NCBI GenBank assembly: GCA_033557465.1
Contig: CM066037.1
Coordinates: 204,599,156-204,663,155 of the forward strand
Reading direction: 5' to 3'
From: Ichthyophis bannanicus
Lineage: Eukaryota; Chordata; Amphibia; Gymnophiona; Ichthyophiidae
DNA: 64,000 bases
Part shown: piece by piece, positions 1 through 10,185 of the stretch
How the letters are laid out: each line of letters starts with the position of its first letter
Position numbering within the stretch: the first letter of the stretch is position 1
Notes under the pieces: generated by a model
The model's input: the letters and a program-made list of their open reading frames with translations, nothing else
What the model was told of the DNA's origin: nothing
Databases searched by the model: none
Translations under genes and position numbers: made by a program

Positions 1-908
1 ACAGGAAGCCTCGCAGACAAAGTGAGGGTGTCCAGCCTACTACAGTCTTCTCTGCAATGGTGGCTTCATCTTCCCAATCTAGTGCAAGGGGTGCCTTTTC
101 AGGCACCTCCACACTCTCAGGTGCTGACAACCGTTGCTTCTCTTCAAGGTTGGGGTGCACATTGCCAAGGGGGCATGTACTCAAGGCCTGTGGACTCCTT
201 GGGAGGCTGCACAGCAGATCAATCTATTAGAACTGAGAGCTATCCGCTTAGCCCTGAGAACTTTCTCTCATCTCATCTCTCATCAGTCCGTCTTGGTTCA
301 GACGGACAATCAAGTGGCTATTTTCTGTGTGCATAAACGGGGGCACAGGTTCCCGCCTTCTCTGTCAGGAAGCGCAGAAACTGTGCTCCTGGGCAGTCAG
401 TCATGGCATTCTTCTTAAAGCAGTCTACCTCCCAGGTCAGGAGAATTACCCGGCAGACAGATTGAGCAGGATCCTGCAGCCGCACGAATGGCAGTTGAAC
501 CCTTTAGTGGTTCAACAGATCTTCCTGAGATGGGATCTTCCAACCATAGATCTCTTTGCCAGTCCTCTGAACCGTCAACTGCCCCGGATCTGTTCCAGAC
601 AACCGCATCCTTTCAGAGTAGCAGCGGATGCGTTTCTCATTCCATGGTCTACAGGCCTACTATATGCGTTTCCTCCTACGCCTCTAGTGTCCAAGACACT
701 ATTCAAGGTGACCTGGGACAAGGCCTCAGTGATTCTGGTGGCCCCCAGGTGGCCAAGGCATCCCTGGTTACCACTACTGTTGCAACTGGTGGTGGACACT
801 CCTCTTCCTCTGGGGATGCAACCCGATCTCCTGTCTCAGGAACAGGGATGCCTCTTGCACCCCAATCTCCAGTCCCTCAATTTGATGGCCTTGCTGCTGA
901 AAGGGTAG
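1..908 (+). pseudogene. Copy A RT tail, RNase H and methylase-like region
   Basis: The 5' portion encodes the end of the RT/connection region and RNase H in pieces that change frame near 140 and 330: a Gly-Trp-Gly-Ala-His motif near 150, a T-D-N-Q-V core near 300 and an A-D-R-L-S-R motif near 460. From about 500 to 900 the frame carries the conserved segment D-L-F-A-S ... F-P-P-x-P ... I-L-V-A-P-R-W-P-R. In DIRS elements this lies between RNase H and recombinase and is usually read as a Dam-like methylase remnant. RNase H would remove RNA from the cDNA hybrid. The frame changes make this copy inactive. Confidence 0.8.
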
Positions 909-1941
909 TCCTAGCGCCCTTACTACTGCCTAGGGAAGTGGAGGACGTAGTCTTGTCCTCTAGGAGGCAATCCTCCAGAAAGTCTTATGCCCTTAAGTGG
1001 CGTAGATTTTCTACCTGGTGTCCTCAACACAACGAGAATCCCTTCTCATGCCTGGTACCAGTGGTGCTGCAGTATTTGCTTCACCTCTCCAACCTAGGCC
1101 TTAAGTCCAATTCTGTTAGAGTTCATCTTAGTGCTCTTTCAGCACACCACTCACAGGTGGAGGGTCAGTCTCTCTCCAGTCATCCTTTGGTGGCTCGCTT
1201 CCTCAGAGGCCTGCTTTTGCTTAAGCCTCCAGTGCGTCCACCTGCCACTGAATGGGATTTAAATGTGGTCTTGCAACGGCTTACTTGTCCACCATTTGAA
1301 CCTATGGCTACTTGCCCTCTGCGTTTTCTGTCTTGGAAAACGCTATTTCTGGTAGCCCTTACCTCAGCAAGGCGAGTGAGTGAGCTTCAAGCCGTGGTAT
1401 CAGAAGCACCTTATACTAGGTTCTATAGGAAGAGGGTAGTCTTATGGACTCACCCGAAGTTCCTTCCAAAGGTTGTCTCCTCCTTCCACCTCAATCAGGA
1501 GGTGGTTCTTCCGACTTTCTTTCCCAGGCCTCATGCTAGCCGGGCTGAGATGGTCTTGCATACCCTGGACTGTAGGAGGGCGTTGTCCTTCTAGCTTGAC
1601 CGTACACAGGAGCACAGGAGGGCGGTTCAGCTCTTTTTTATGACCCCAATAAGTTGGGGTTGGCTGTCTCCAAGCGTACTTTGTCCATATGGGTGGCTGA
1701 CTGCATCGCCTGGGCTTACAGGGCAGCCGTCCTCTCTTTGCAGCGTCGAGTTACGGCTCACCGTGTCAGGGCGAAGGCTGCGTCAGTGGCTCATCTCCGC
1801 TCTGTTCTGTTGGCAGACATGTGCCGGGCCGCTACTTGGTCTTCAAGTCAGACGTTTGCGGCCCACTACTGCCTTGAGAGGGAGTCCCGCAGGGACCGTG
1901 CTTTCGGGCAAGCGGTACTCCATAATCTCTTTGGGGTCTAG
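900..1941 (+). pseudogene. Copy A tyrosine recombinase, broken
   Basis: This is the YR that integrates circular DIRS DNA. An open frame runs from 488 to a TAG at 1592-1594; its recombinase part starts near 900. It has the N-terminal core-binding region (S-Y-A-L-K-W-R-R-F near 990) and the first catalytic Arg in S-A-R-R-V-S-E-L-Q (about 1362-1390). The C-terminal catalytic part continues in another frame at 1654-1941, with H-x-x-R (A-H-R-V-R), C-R-A-A-T-W and the nucleophile Tyr in A-H-Y-C-L-E. One frameshift plus the stop separate the halves, so no full enzyme is encoded. Confidence 0.88.
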
Positions 1942-2080
1942 GCAACTCCTACCTTCCGGCCCTGGTGTTGGGCTACCTGTCGGGGGCGTTATCAGAGAAG
2001 ATTCTGTTCTTGCATGCTGAAGCTCTAGAGGGAGCTCATTTTTTCAGTTTGGGGCCTCTGGTAGCCCTAAGCTAAGGAGT

Positions 2081-2440
2081 CCCATATGTGAGGACTGACT
2101 TCCTGCTTGGTCCTGGAGAAAGAGTAGTTACTCACCTGTAACAGGTGTTCTCCAGGAGCAGCAGGAATCAGTCCTCACAACCCTCCTCCTCCCCTTGGAG
2201 TTGCAGTCATATGATTTATTTTTGCTATTTTTTGCTGTCTTTTAGCTATGTCATAAGACTGAGCAAGATGGCACCCTTGGGTGGGAAGGGGACCGTGCAT
2301 GCGCGCTGCATTCCCAAAGGCTTTCTATGAAAGCTGGGGAAATGCTCCGCACGGGGGCTCCTTCGACGCCGACGTCACCCATATGTGAGGACTGATTCCT
2401 GCTGCTCCTGGAGAACATATGTTACAGGTGAGTAACTACT
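2081..2440 (+). repeat. Copy A ICR (2081-2180) and right ITR (about 2260-2440)
   Basis: The ICR begins CCCATATGTGAGGACTGAC and contains an inverted copy of both element ends (TACTCACCTGTAACAGG ...). The right ITR ends TTACAGGTGAGTAACTACTT. The two blocks are partly complementary, the arrangement DIRS elements use to template circular DNA. The terminus carries CAGGTGAGT (2425-2433), a match to the 5' splice-site consensus. Confidence 0.8.
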
Positions 2441-2445
2441 TTATC

Positions 2446-3491
2446 TCCTTCATTTGTCAAATGCGGGTCTCAAAACAAATTCAGTAAGAGTCCATCTTAG
2501 TACTATTGCAGCTTCTTACAAGCCTCTAAGTGGACAACCACCGGTGACATGGGGCTTAAATCTGGTGCTCGGGCAGCTCATGAAACCGCCCTTTGAACCA
2601 TTAGTCACTACATATTTGAAATTCCTTTCTTGGAAGGTCATCTTCCTCATTGCAATCACATCAGCATGTCCCATCAGTGAATTGCAAGTGTTAGTGGCTG
2701 ATCCTCCGTATACAAGGTTCCACCATGATAAGGTAGTTCTTATTTATTTTATTTTATTTATATTCTCTTATATACCGCGCTATTCTGCATCAGTGCGGTT
2801 TACATTGAACAAACTGAAATTACATTGAACAGGGTATTGTAACTTGGAGATAACTAATTTACAGGGAACATGGGCGATGGAGGGTTAAGTGGCTTGCCCA
2901 AGACCACAAGGAGCACCTGTGGGACTAGAAACCGTAGTCCTTCCGGCCCAAGGTTGCTGTCCTCTAGTGGGATTTGAACCCCCGACCTTCCGGCCTGAAG
3001 TACCTTGCCCCAACCACTAGGCTACTCCTCCACTTCTTAGGACGCATCCACACTTTATGCCAAAGGTGGTTTCACCTTTCCATTTAAACCAAGAGGTTTA
3101 CCTTCCTGTATTCTTTCCGAGACATCATGCCTCCAGTGCAGAAAGGAACCTTCATATCTTAGACTGTAAAAGAGCTTTGGCCTTTTACTTGCAAAGGACA
3201 CAGCAACTTAGAAAATCTTCACAACTCTTTGTTGCTTTTGTTCCTAGTCATTTGGGACTTCCAGTCTCCAAAAGAACTCTATCTAACTGGATTGTTCATT
3301 GCATATCCTTTGCCTATGAGAGTAGGAACCTTCCTCTTGAAGGCCATGTCACAGCTCCCAATGTGAGAGCCATGGCAGCCTCAATGGCTCATCTTCACTC
3401 TTTGTCTATCGACGACGTCTGTCGAGCAGCTACTTGGGCTTCGGTTCATACCTTCACAGCCCATTCCTGCTTGTTCCTGGAGATAGCGTAA
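2446..3491 (+). pseudogene. Copy B tyrosine recombinase fragment
   Basis: Frames 2454-2740 and 3057-3491 match the D3 recombinase. The fragment lacks about 80 bp near 2535 (present in D3 at about 50665-50745). It is cut by a SINE after K-V-V-L and has a degraded first catalytic motif (S-A-C-P-I-S-E instead of S-A-R-R-I-S-E). Downstream it keeps V-S-K-R-T-L-S, N-V-R-A-M-A-A-S-M-A and C-R-A-A-T-W. At the C-terminus the frame runs into an ICR-like sequence (C-L-F-L-E-I-A), losing the nucleophile Tyr and all that follows. It is clearly inactive. Confidence 0.85.
2740..3031 (-). mobile_element. tRNA-headed CORE-type SINE with L2-like tail
   Basis: Read on the minus strand, it starts with a pol III-type head: A-box-like GGCCTAGTGGTTGGGGCAAG and B-box GGGTTCAAATCCC. 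A central part with CTTGGGCAAGCCACTTAACC resembles the CORE/MIR domain. The tail, GTAAACCGCACTGATGCAGA then GCGGTATATAAGAGAATATA and AAATAAATA, is shared with the L2 LINEs here. It interrupts the copy B recombinase, with short flanking similarity (cTTCTT/gTTCTT). Confidence 0.82.
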
Positions 3492-3495
3492 CGTA

Positions 3496-3822
3496 GACTA
3501 CATTCCTGCTTGTTCCTGGAGATAGTAGTTACTCACCTGTAACAGGTGATCTCCGGGAACAGTAGGAATTTAGTCTTCACAACCCGCCCACTTCCCCTAG
3601 GAGTTGTATCTCTCTCTCTCTCTTTTGTCTCAGCTATAAACTCAACTGTTGAGGGACAGTTGGGAAGGCAGCACACAGGTGCTGTGGGATGCTCCCAAAA
3701 GCTTTCCTATTGGACGCTGGGGAGCGTTCCTGCACAGGCTCCGTCGGTACCGACGATACCCATTTGTGAAGACTAAATTCCTGCTGTTCCGGAGATCATC
3801 TGTTACAGATGAGTAACTACAC
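3496..3822 (+). repeat. Copy B ICR and right ITR
   Basis: The ICR (about 3500-3583) contains TACTCACCTGTAACAGGTGA, and the right ITR (about 3655-3822) ends TGTTACAGATGAGTAACTAC. A 25-bp piece, beginning CATTCCTGCTTGTTCC, occurs twice (about 3465 and 3500). The first copy is fused to the recombinase C-terminus, which suggests a deletion between a similar sequence at the Tyr codon and the ICR. Confidence 0.78.
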
Positions 3823-6204
3823 TTTCTTCCTTCTCCTTCCCCACATACACTTCCAAACTTCCCCTGCCCTGAAAATAAAATGTAATTTTCAATACCAGTC
3901 AGAAAAATGATGTAGATAGAGAATTTGCTTTTCATAGGGAAATAGAAATTTAGCTAATCAAAGTCAAATATATTTTTTAATTGATGAGGTAACACGAGCT
4001 TGCTAGAAAAAAATATCAGGGCTGAATTTAAATTCAGCTTGAGTACCAAGTTAAATATATTTTCCGTCATCTGTGTTCCTCCAGTAGGTTTTTCCAGTAA
4101 ACGAGATGCGCAAAGCTCAAAGTTTTGGCAAGATCCTGGTTTAATCTCTTACCTTAATTTTTAAACATTTTCTACTTCAGCTGATCCACCTACCACTTTC
4201 ATTATCACTGAAGCACACCATTCTATAAAACACCACCTTTGTTGAATTGAATTTATTACTAAAAGTGGAATGAAAGTCATATTCTTTCCTTTGAGCAATC
4301 CAAATCATGCCTCAAGCCTTCCAAAGCAGATTTATTGGTGTGAATATAGTGACATCAACCTTGCTCATGAATTTTTACCTGCTGAGTGCATTGTAGAGGT
4401 CTCGTAATCATCCTTTTTGACCTAATCTGCGACCTCTGAGTTGACCATGAAGAATAAGAAGAATGTAACTAGTGTTTGCACCCTCAATCCCTGCTTGAAA
4501 AAGAATTCCCTTTCAGCAGTAAGGTGGACTATGATTCTTATTTTTTCCTTCTTATTTTTTCCTTCTTTGTTTTTCCTTATGTTTGCACGACTAACAGAAT
4601 GCTTTGTCCTGCATTTCAATATTGCTGCTGCTGGAGGGGAGATGCTGTAAATGCAGTGCGATAATGCGGGAATAACATTTTTGTTTTTGAATCACGTGCA
4701 GGGGACCAGTTTTCTACAGACAATGCCCTTGAATCCTAAACAAATAGAAAATATTTTAAAATGATTTAGTGATGATCACTTGATTTCAAGACTTTTAATG
4801 GACTATTTAAATTTAAATTGAGTTTTAAGCAATTTCATATCATTTCAGCCAAAATACATTTCTTAGATTAAAAAAAATAAAATCTTGCATGTGATTTTGA
4901 AGACACCTTTTTAAAATGTATCATAAATTAGATCATATCTTAAAGCTGCCATGCAACAAGAATGTTGGTGTTTATTTCACCTGTTATATTTCAGGGGGGT
5001 TGGAGAGGAAGGAGAGTTCTAAATTGCAAATTTTTTAAAACTCTTGTGCATACAACTAAGGCCCTGGAAAAATATATATTAGCCTCAAATGCATACATTC
5101 AGAATGTTGTACAACTTTTAACATTTTCTGATTGTATAGAGGAGGTATCGACATTCATTGTTTAATCATTTCAGTTTGGCTGTTTAATCTATTATGAGCC
5201 GACACGAATTTGAATTTTGAGTTTGAGTTAAATAACTGCTGCTAGAATAAAAATGTCTCATGAGGATAGCTGCTGCTAGTTTTTGTGAGTTGCATGCAAT
5301 TGAAACATATGCACATGCAGAGATAATAAAATGTACTACGATTGTTACAATGTGCACATAAATCCAAGCACTGTAGATGTGGTTAAAGCATAAAAAGTGT
5401 TAATTTAAAAAGTGCTGTAAATATTTTTATGACAAACATAAAATGTAATGTCTTGAAAATATAAATTAGAAGGAACGCCTGTACTAGTGGAAAATGGGTG
5501 CTAGTAATATTTTTTTGTTGCATAGCTGCTTTACAAACATTTTATTGCCTACAAACCTAACCCCCAAATAAAATGAATAATCTGCTATAAATCAGGAGCA
5601 TTGCATTATGGTTATGCTATATTTTTGGCACACTCTTGCTTCTATTGGAATGTAAGATATTTTTTGTAGGTTGTCAATGAAAGACTTAAACTTGCAAATG
5701 CAGACCATAAGAAGTACAACTGACTTTTCTGCAGTGAAAGTTAAAATGTTCTAGCATTTAAAATATGCTAGTATTGAGTACTTTTCCTGTATGTACTCCA
5801 TTCAAAACCACATCAAGCTATGTATGTTCCATATCAGTGAAAAACAAAACATCTGTTTATAGCTATTTTCTTTTTCAGGCATGAGATCCAGTTCTACTCT
5901 ATTTTCGAAGCTAACATTAACTGGACTTTGGTATTTATTTGCAAGGTTTTTGTTGTTGGACATTATCCTAAAGAATGACTAACAATTATTTACATTAATA
6001 ATTTTCTAAGATTGACTAATTCCCACAAGCACATTGTTTTAATAGAGGGAAATGGGATGGGCTGGGATGATTTTATTTTCATCAATGCATGCCTGGCCAG
6101 TAATTTTTTTGCATTGCCCAAAGTGCTTGTTTTTGTGCTTGATATGCTGTTGTGTTTTGAGATGAAATCTCCATGATTATATATAGCCCTTACTTTGATT
6201 TTAG
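3823..6204. other. AT-rich, apparently native sequence
   Basis: I see no element ends, conserved open frames or RNA genes here. Composition is AT-rich, with no CG-rich stretches and no known repeat tails, unlike the flanking retroelements. Together with the exon that follows, it is best read as intron or intergenic host DNA. Confidence 0.5.
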
Positions 6205-6329
6205 CCAATAAAGAAGACCTGAGCTCAAAGCTGCACCCTCTAAGTAGTGAAATTGGCAGTAGCAGTTCCAATGTTCCTGACCTCATGGATGAGTTTATAG
6301 CAGAGAGACTCCGCACTGGTAATGCATTG
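6205..6329 (+). CDS. Probable internal exon of an unidentified host gene
   Basis: A 125-bp segment is open in only one frame (2 bases + 41 codons). It is preceded by a pyrimidine-rich tract and acceptor (CTTTGATTTTAG) and followed by a good donor (TTG|GTAAG). The peptide has a Ser-rich middle (G-S-S-S-S-N) and an acidic/basic helical end, [15 protein letters not shown]. Its polar, non-repetitive composition differs from the retroelement proteins around it. I do not recognise the gene. The 125-bp length shifts phase, so neighbouring exons must compensate; they would lie in flanking introns or outside the window. A chance match is possible, but acceptor, donor and single open frame coincide. 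Confidence 0.5.
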
Positions 6330-6909
6330 GTAAGCCTGATCCCAACTTCATTAACATCTAGTACTTAAGAGGCTTTTAGTGCCTTTTATTGAAACAAAAT
6401 ATTGCTTCTGTTCCATAAGTTTTGAAACCTCTGCAAAGAATTCTTTAGGAGAGTAACTTTGTCAACTGAAGTCCAAGTCTTTGACAATTTTAAAGGCATT
6501 CAGAATTCATGGTGTAGGTAGCATGGTTTGGGCATGGGACACCTAGAAAAGTCAACACAAGGAGTTGGTTTTTATCTATTGTTTTTATCAAAGCCATTTA
6601 TGAACACATTGAATGAAAAATGCACAATAATATAAATTAAACTAACAGAAATGAAGTTCTCTGTTCCAGAGGTTGAAGAAAGAATTATATATTGGTCCAG
6701 CAGAAATAATCACATACACTATTATTCTTGTTTGTTTTTGACGAGCAGGTTTAAATTAGGCAAACAAGTGAGTGACATCATTTGACTGCTTCTCACAGCT
6801 CAGGAGCCCTTTTCTAAAACTTGCTAGGTGGTTAACTTGTGTTTCAGCATGTGCTCACTGTCCATGGTTTCATTTAAAAATGTCCCCCATGTATATCCAA
6901 GTTGCTCAT
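6330..6909. other. AT-rich sequence, presumed intron
   Basis: This follows the donor site of the proposed exon. No repeats, reading frames or RNA genes are visible. Confidence 0.4.
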
Positions 6910-7048
6910 ACCTGTTCTATGTAAAACCTGTTCTATGTAAAACCAAACAGCTTGTTGCTCTGGTCTTTTGTTATACTGTAAACCGCGCTGATACTAAATA
7001 GTGCGGTATATAAGAGCCTGTAATAAATAATAAATAAATAAATAAATG
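6910..7048 (+). mobile_element. L2-type LINE 3' tail fragment
   Basis: It carries the tail shared by the L2 elements and SINEs here: CTGTAAACCGCGCTGATACT, then GTGCGGTATATAAGAGCCTG and (AATAAATA)n. The upstream CTGTTCTATGTAAAAC also occurs at about 26946, just before the tail of the long L2 copy. Only about 140 bp remain, so it is a strongly 5'-truncated insertion. Confidence 0.72.
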
Positions 7049-7289
7049 GTGACACCCAATGTGAGTATGACAGTAAGTGATTGCTAAGACCATCATGTGC
7101 TAGAGCAGTGAGTATGGGCATGGAGAGCACATTGCCTCTGACATGAGGGCAATTGCTGTGTGCTCAGTTGCAATGTGGCAATTAGAGCAGGTGCACTTAA
7201 CAAATACGTCTATGGATATCGATAAGCGCTCCTGTGTTAACTGCGCCACCCCCAACAGCATGCCCCAGCAGTTACTATGGCAATTTTGC

Positions 7290-8102
7290 ACTTACCCTGC
7301 CAGCAGACTGGCTAACCTACTGAAGAGGGCTTTAAACTAGATTCGTTGGGGATGGGTGAATAAAACCCCCAGGTAAGTGAAAGATTAAATGGAGAAATTG
7401 GTAAAAGGGGCAACATCTGGAAAGCAGTGTGTATAAATGCCCACAGCATGGGAAATAAGATCCCAGATATCGAGGCTTTAATGGAAGAGACTGCCTTGAA
7501 TTTAGTGGCAGTTAGAGAGACATGGTTCATGAACAACCATGACTGGGATGTAATTATATCGAGCTATACTTTATTCAGAAAGGACAGGGTAGGAAGAAGG
7601 GGGGGGGGGGAGGAGTGGTACTATATGTAAAAAAAAAAAAAAAAAGCTATAGAATTACAGATCTTTAAATGGACCGAGGAGGCAATGTGGGTTAAACTAG
7701 AAATAGGGAAAGGGAAATCCATTTGCATTGGAGTGATTTACAGATGCCCCTCACAGGGAGAAGAAGTGGATGGAGATTTAATAGCAGACATACGCAGTGT
7801 TGCCATAAAAGGAAAAGTGCTACTGATACATGACTTCAATATACCGGATGTTGATTAGCATGTCCCTGCTGCAGTGTCATCTAGAAGTAAGGAAATCCTA
7901 GATTCTCTACAGGGAGAACTATTACGGCAGCTGGTAACAGTACCAAGTCCAGTTTGGTGCTTACCAATGGAGAAAGTGTTTCCAATGTTATAGTGGGAGA
8001 TCTTCTTTTATCCGGAGATCACTAGATGGTGTGGTTCGATATTAGGACTAGGGCTGATAAAATCTGTTCAAAAGCGAGGGTCCTAGATTTAGGAAAACTA
8101 AC
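7290..8102 (+). pseudogene. CR1 LINE fragment: ORF1 end and ORF2 endonuclease
   Basis: The 5' end matches the last ORF1 codons of the CR1 copy at 37643 (TTTAAACTAG). ORF2 endonuclease follows: N-A-H-S-M-G-N-K-I near 7435, then A-V-R-E-T-W-F near 7510, V-V-L-Y-V-K-like residues interrupted by homopolymers (G run near 7595, A run near 7630), G-V-I-Y-R-C-P near 7735 and D-F-N-I-P-D near 7830. These are apurinic-endonuclease (EEP) motifs used to nick the target. Several frameshifts and stops (for example at about 7858) make it dead. It ends where DIRS copy C begins, and I could not find its continuation after C. Confidence 0.75.
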
Positions 8103-8247
8103 TTTCCTATTCGTCTCTTTGGGCCAGTCCAGGAATGTAGGGTAGTCGATCCCTTCCAGCAGCTCTGAGGACTGACAAACTGAAAAAAACAAACTCTTTG
8201 CTGACAGGTCCTATAGCTCCCCCTGGTGTTCAGAGAGAGTCAGTCTT
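8103..8247 (+). repeat. Copy C left ITR
   Basis: It begins TTTCCTATTCGTCTCTTTGG and includes GGCCAGTCCAGGAATGTAGG and CTATAGCTCCCCCTGGTG. The reverse complement recurs at 13641-13817, with small differences at the outer edge. That outer edge instead pairs with the first half of the ICR. Confidence 0.88.
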
Positions 8248-8861
8248 TCAGTCCTCAGCAGCGGAGGAAGATGGATAGCTGACAGGCTCCTCAGAGAGGC
8301 GGATAGGAACGGCAGTGTGCTTTACAATGGGGTTAAATTACAATAGAAGTTATTTTGAAGGGCTTGCAGCCTTCATAAGCGCTGACTATTTGGCTCTGGC
8401 AGAGCAGATCAGCTCAGCACGCTTCCATTTCTTGCTTATCATATTAAAAAAAAAAAAGAGTGAAACCCCTCGGGCACCTAATCGGTGCGATTTAGGTCAC
8501 AGCCTGCCACTTGGAGAGTCCAAGCTGAGGGACTTTGGGAAAGGTCTGGGAGTCCCAGAACCCTCTTCCCGGTCTCTGATTGCTGCGGTTCCGGTTTCCC
8601 GCTAGCTGCGGTGCAGCGGATCCTGGCAGCTTAACCTCTCGCTGGGGTTTCAGGTAGGATCTTGTTTGGTGACTGGTGACTTCCGTTTGGGTTGATTTAT
8701 TGGAGTCTGGATTGGACTCATTTTTAATAGGCACGTTGCCCGTCGCGTTTATTTTTGTTTTTCTTCGTGTTTTGAGTAATCGCGGCGGTTCTCTTCTTTT
8801 AGGCTTGTGGGGTCTGTGGCCTCTGTGGGGGTTGTTCGGTATTGTAGTTCAACTTTTTTTC

Positions 8862-10130
8862 ATGGAGACTACTAAGGGATCTGCAGAAGAGGGGTTAGTT
8901 TGCCCTCAGGCCGTTGCAGATCGAGCGGGAATGGCAGCCATTTTAGCACAGCCGTGCTCTGTTCCCGTGCTGCCGCTGAAGTCAGCAAAGCGTAAATCAA
9001 AGAAACGCACAGCTCCTTCTGCTGAAGGAACGCTGCAGCAATCCTTTTCTGAGGGGCAAGGCTCTTTGGAGTCTTTTCTTTCCCCGGAGTTTATTTTAGC
9101 GCTCCATAAAGCCTTTTTGGTGAAGAAGTCTCAGACAGCGAGTTCCCCGTCTACTGACAGTAGGGCAGAGATGAGGAAGCATGAGCTCTCAGAAGCTGAC
9201 CCTAAGGAGGGGGTCTCCTCTTTGTTTTCAAGTGTGAAGGCTCCCTTGGTGGAATCTAGCCCTCTGGGTGAGGGGTCTCAGTTGCCAGAGGACGGAGAGG
9301 TGGTTTCAGAGGCAGGAGTAGACGTGTGGCCGGAAGAGTTAGAGGAGGGGGAGTTAGGGCCTGGCGAGGACCCTAATGTGTTTCGCGTTTTCAGGAAGGA
9401 GGAACTAGGTGCGTTGATTGCGCATTCTCTGGTGGCATTGAATATGGTGGTCCCTAAGGTTCAGCAAGAGCCATTAGAGGATCCCTTGCTGCAAGGTTTT
9501 AAGTCTGAGCAGCGCTGTTTTCCCATTCACAGGGTTATTAAACAGATGATTGATTCTGAATGGGAGTGTCCGGAAGCCTCCTTAAGGGGGGGTCGCGCGC
9601 TGGCTCGGTTGTACCCCGTTCCTCAGGAAGAGAGGGAATTGTTGCAAATGCCTAAGGTAGATGCCTTAGTGGCTGCGGTTACCAAGAAGACCACCATCCC
9701 AGTGGAGGGGGGTATGGCTCTTAAGGATTTTCAGGATCGTCGTTTAGAAGCGCTCCTAAAGCAAGCCTTTGATTCCAGTGCCTTGGCGCTTCAGGCTGTG
9801 GAGCATATGTGTCTAGAGCTTCCATTCGCTGGCTTCAAGGAGAGGACAGCGCAGAGAAGGAGACGGAGTCGACGGCGGAAGGAGCTAAGCTGGAGTCGAC
9901 TGCGGCTTACCTGGTGGATGCCTTTTATGATTTGGTGCGAATTTCAGCGAAGTCGATGGCATCGGTAATAGCGGCTAGGCGTTTTCTGTGGTTGCGCAGC
10001 TGGGCAGCGGATGCATCGTCCAACTAAGCTCCCCTATAAGGGCAGACTTCTTTTTGGAGAAGCCTTGGAAAAGATTGTGAAAGATTTGGGGGATTCTAAA
10101 GGGGGTCGTCTTCCCGAGGATCATCCATGA
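8862..10130 (+). pseudogene. Copy C gag, frameshifted
   Basis: The likely start is ATG 8862 (M-E-T-T-K-G-S-A). The frame gives a basic patch (K-R-K-S-K-K-R), an acidic middle (E-E-L-E-E-G-E-L) and a conserved region (D-F-Q-D-R-R-L-E-A-L-L-K-Q-A-F near 9730) up to about 9830. A frame change then moves the protein to A-Y-L-V-D-A-F-Y-D and A-A-R-R-F-L-W-L-R-S-W (to a TAA at 10025-10027). A third frame continues to a TGA at 10128-10130. Gag would package element RNA. The conserved helical region is the kind often mislabelled as a lamina-associated polypeptide 2-like protein in amphibian gene sets. At least two frame changes break it. Confidence 0.72.
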
Positions 10131-10185
10131 GCGTCTAAACTGCCTGCGGGGCAGAGAGGACAGGGGCGCGAGTTTCGCAGGTTCC

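Larger units (their letters stand above)
1..2440 (+). mobile_element. DIRS-type retrotransposon copy A, 3' part
   Basis: The window opens inside a DIRS-type YR retrotransposon. In order it shows the end of RT, RNase H, a methylase-like segment, the recombinase and the right terminus with internal complementary region (ICR) and inverted terminal repeat (ITR). The terminus resembles that of copy I (16456-22336), so A and I belong to one subfamily. A interrupts the recombinase gene of copy B, which resumes at 2441 without a target-site duplication, as expected for YR integration. The left half lies upstream of the window. Confidence 0.88.
2441..3822 (+). mobile_element. DIRS copy B, 3' fragment
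   Basis: Sequence right after copy A matches the recombinase gene of copy D3 (from about 50560) at the point A interrupts, so B is the older host of A. B carries a recombinase fragment, a SINE at 2740-3031 and its own ICR and right ITR ending near 3822. It belongs to the same subfamily as D1, D2, D3, F and H. The rest of B lies upstream, beyond A. Confidence 0.82.

Noticed and set aside
5879..5946. Possible small exon after CTATTTTCTTTTTCAG
   Set aside because: The acceptor is good, but the donor (GTTTTTG) is weak, two frames are open and neither peptide has any distinctive feature.
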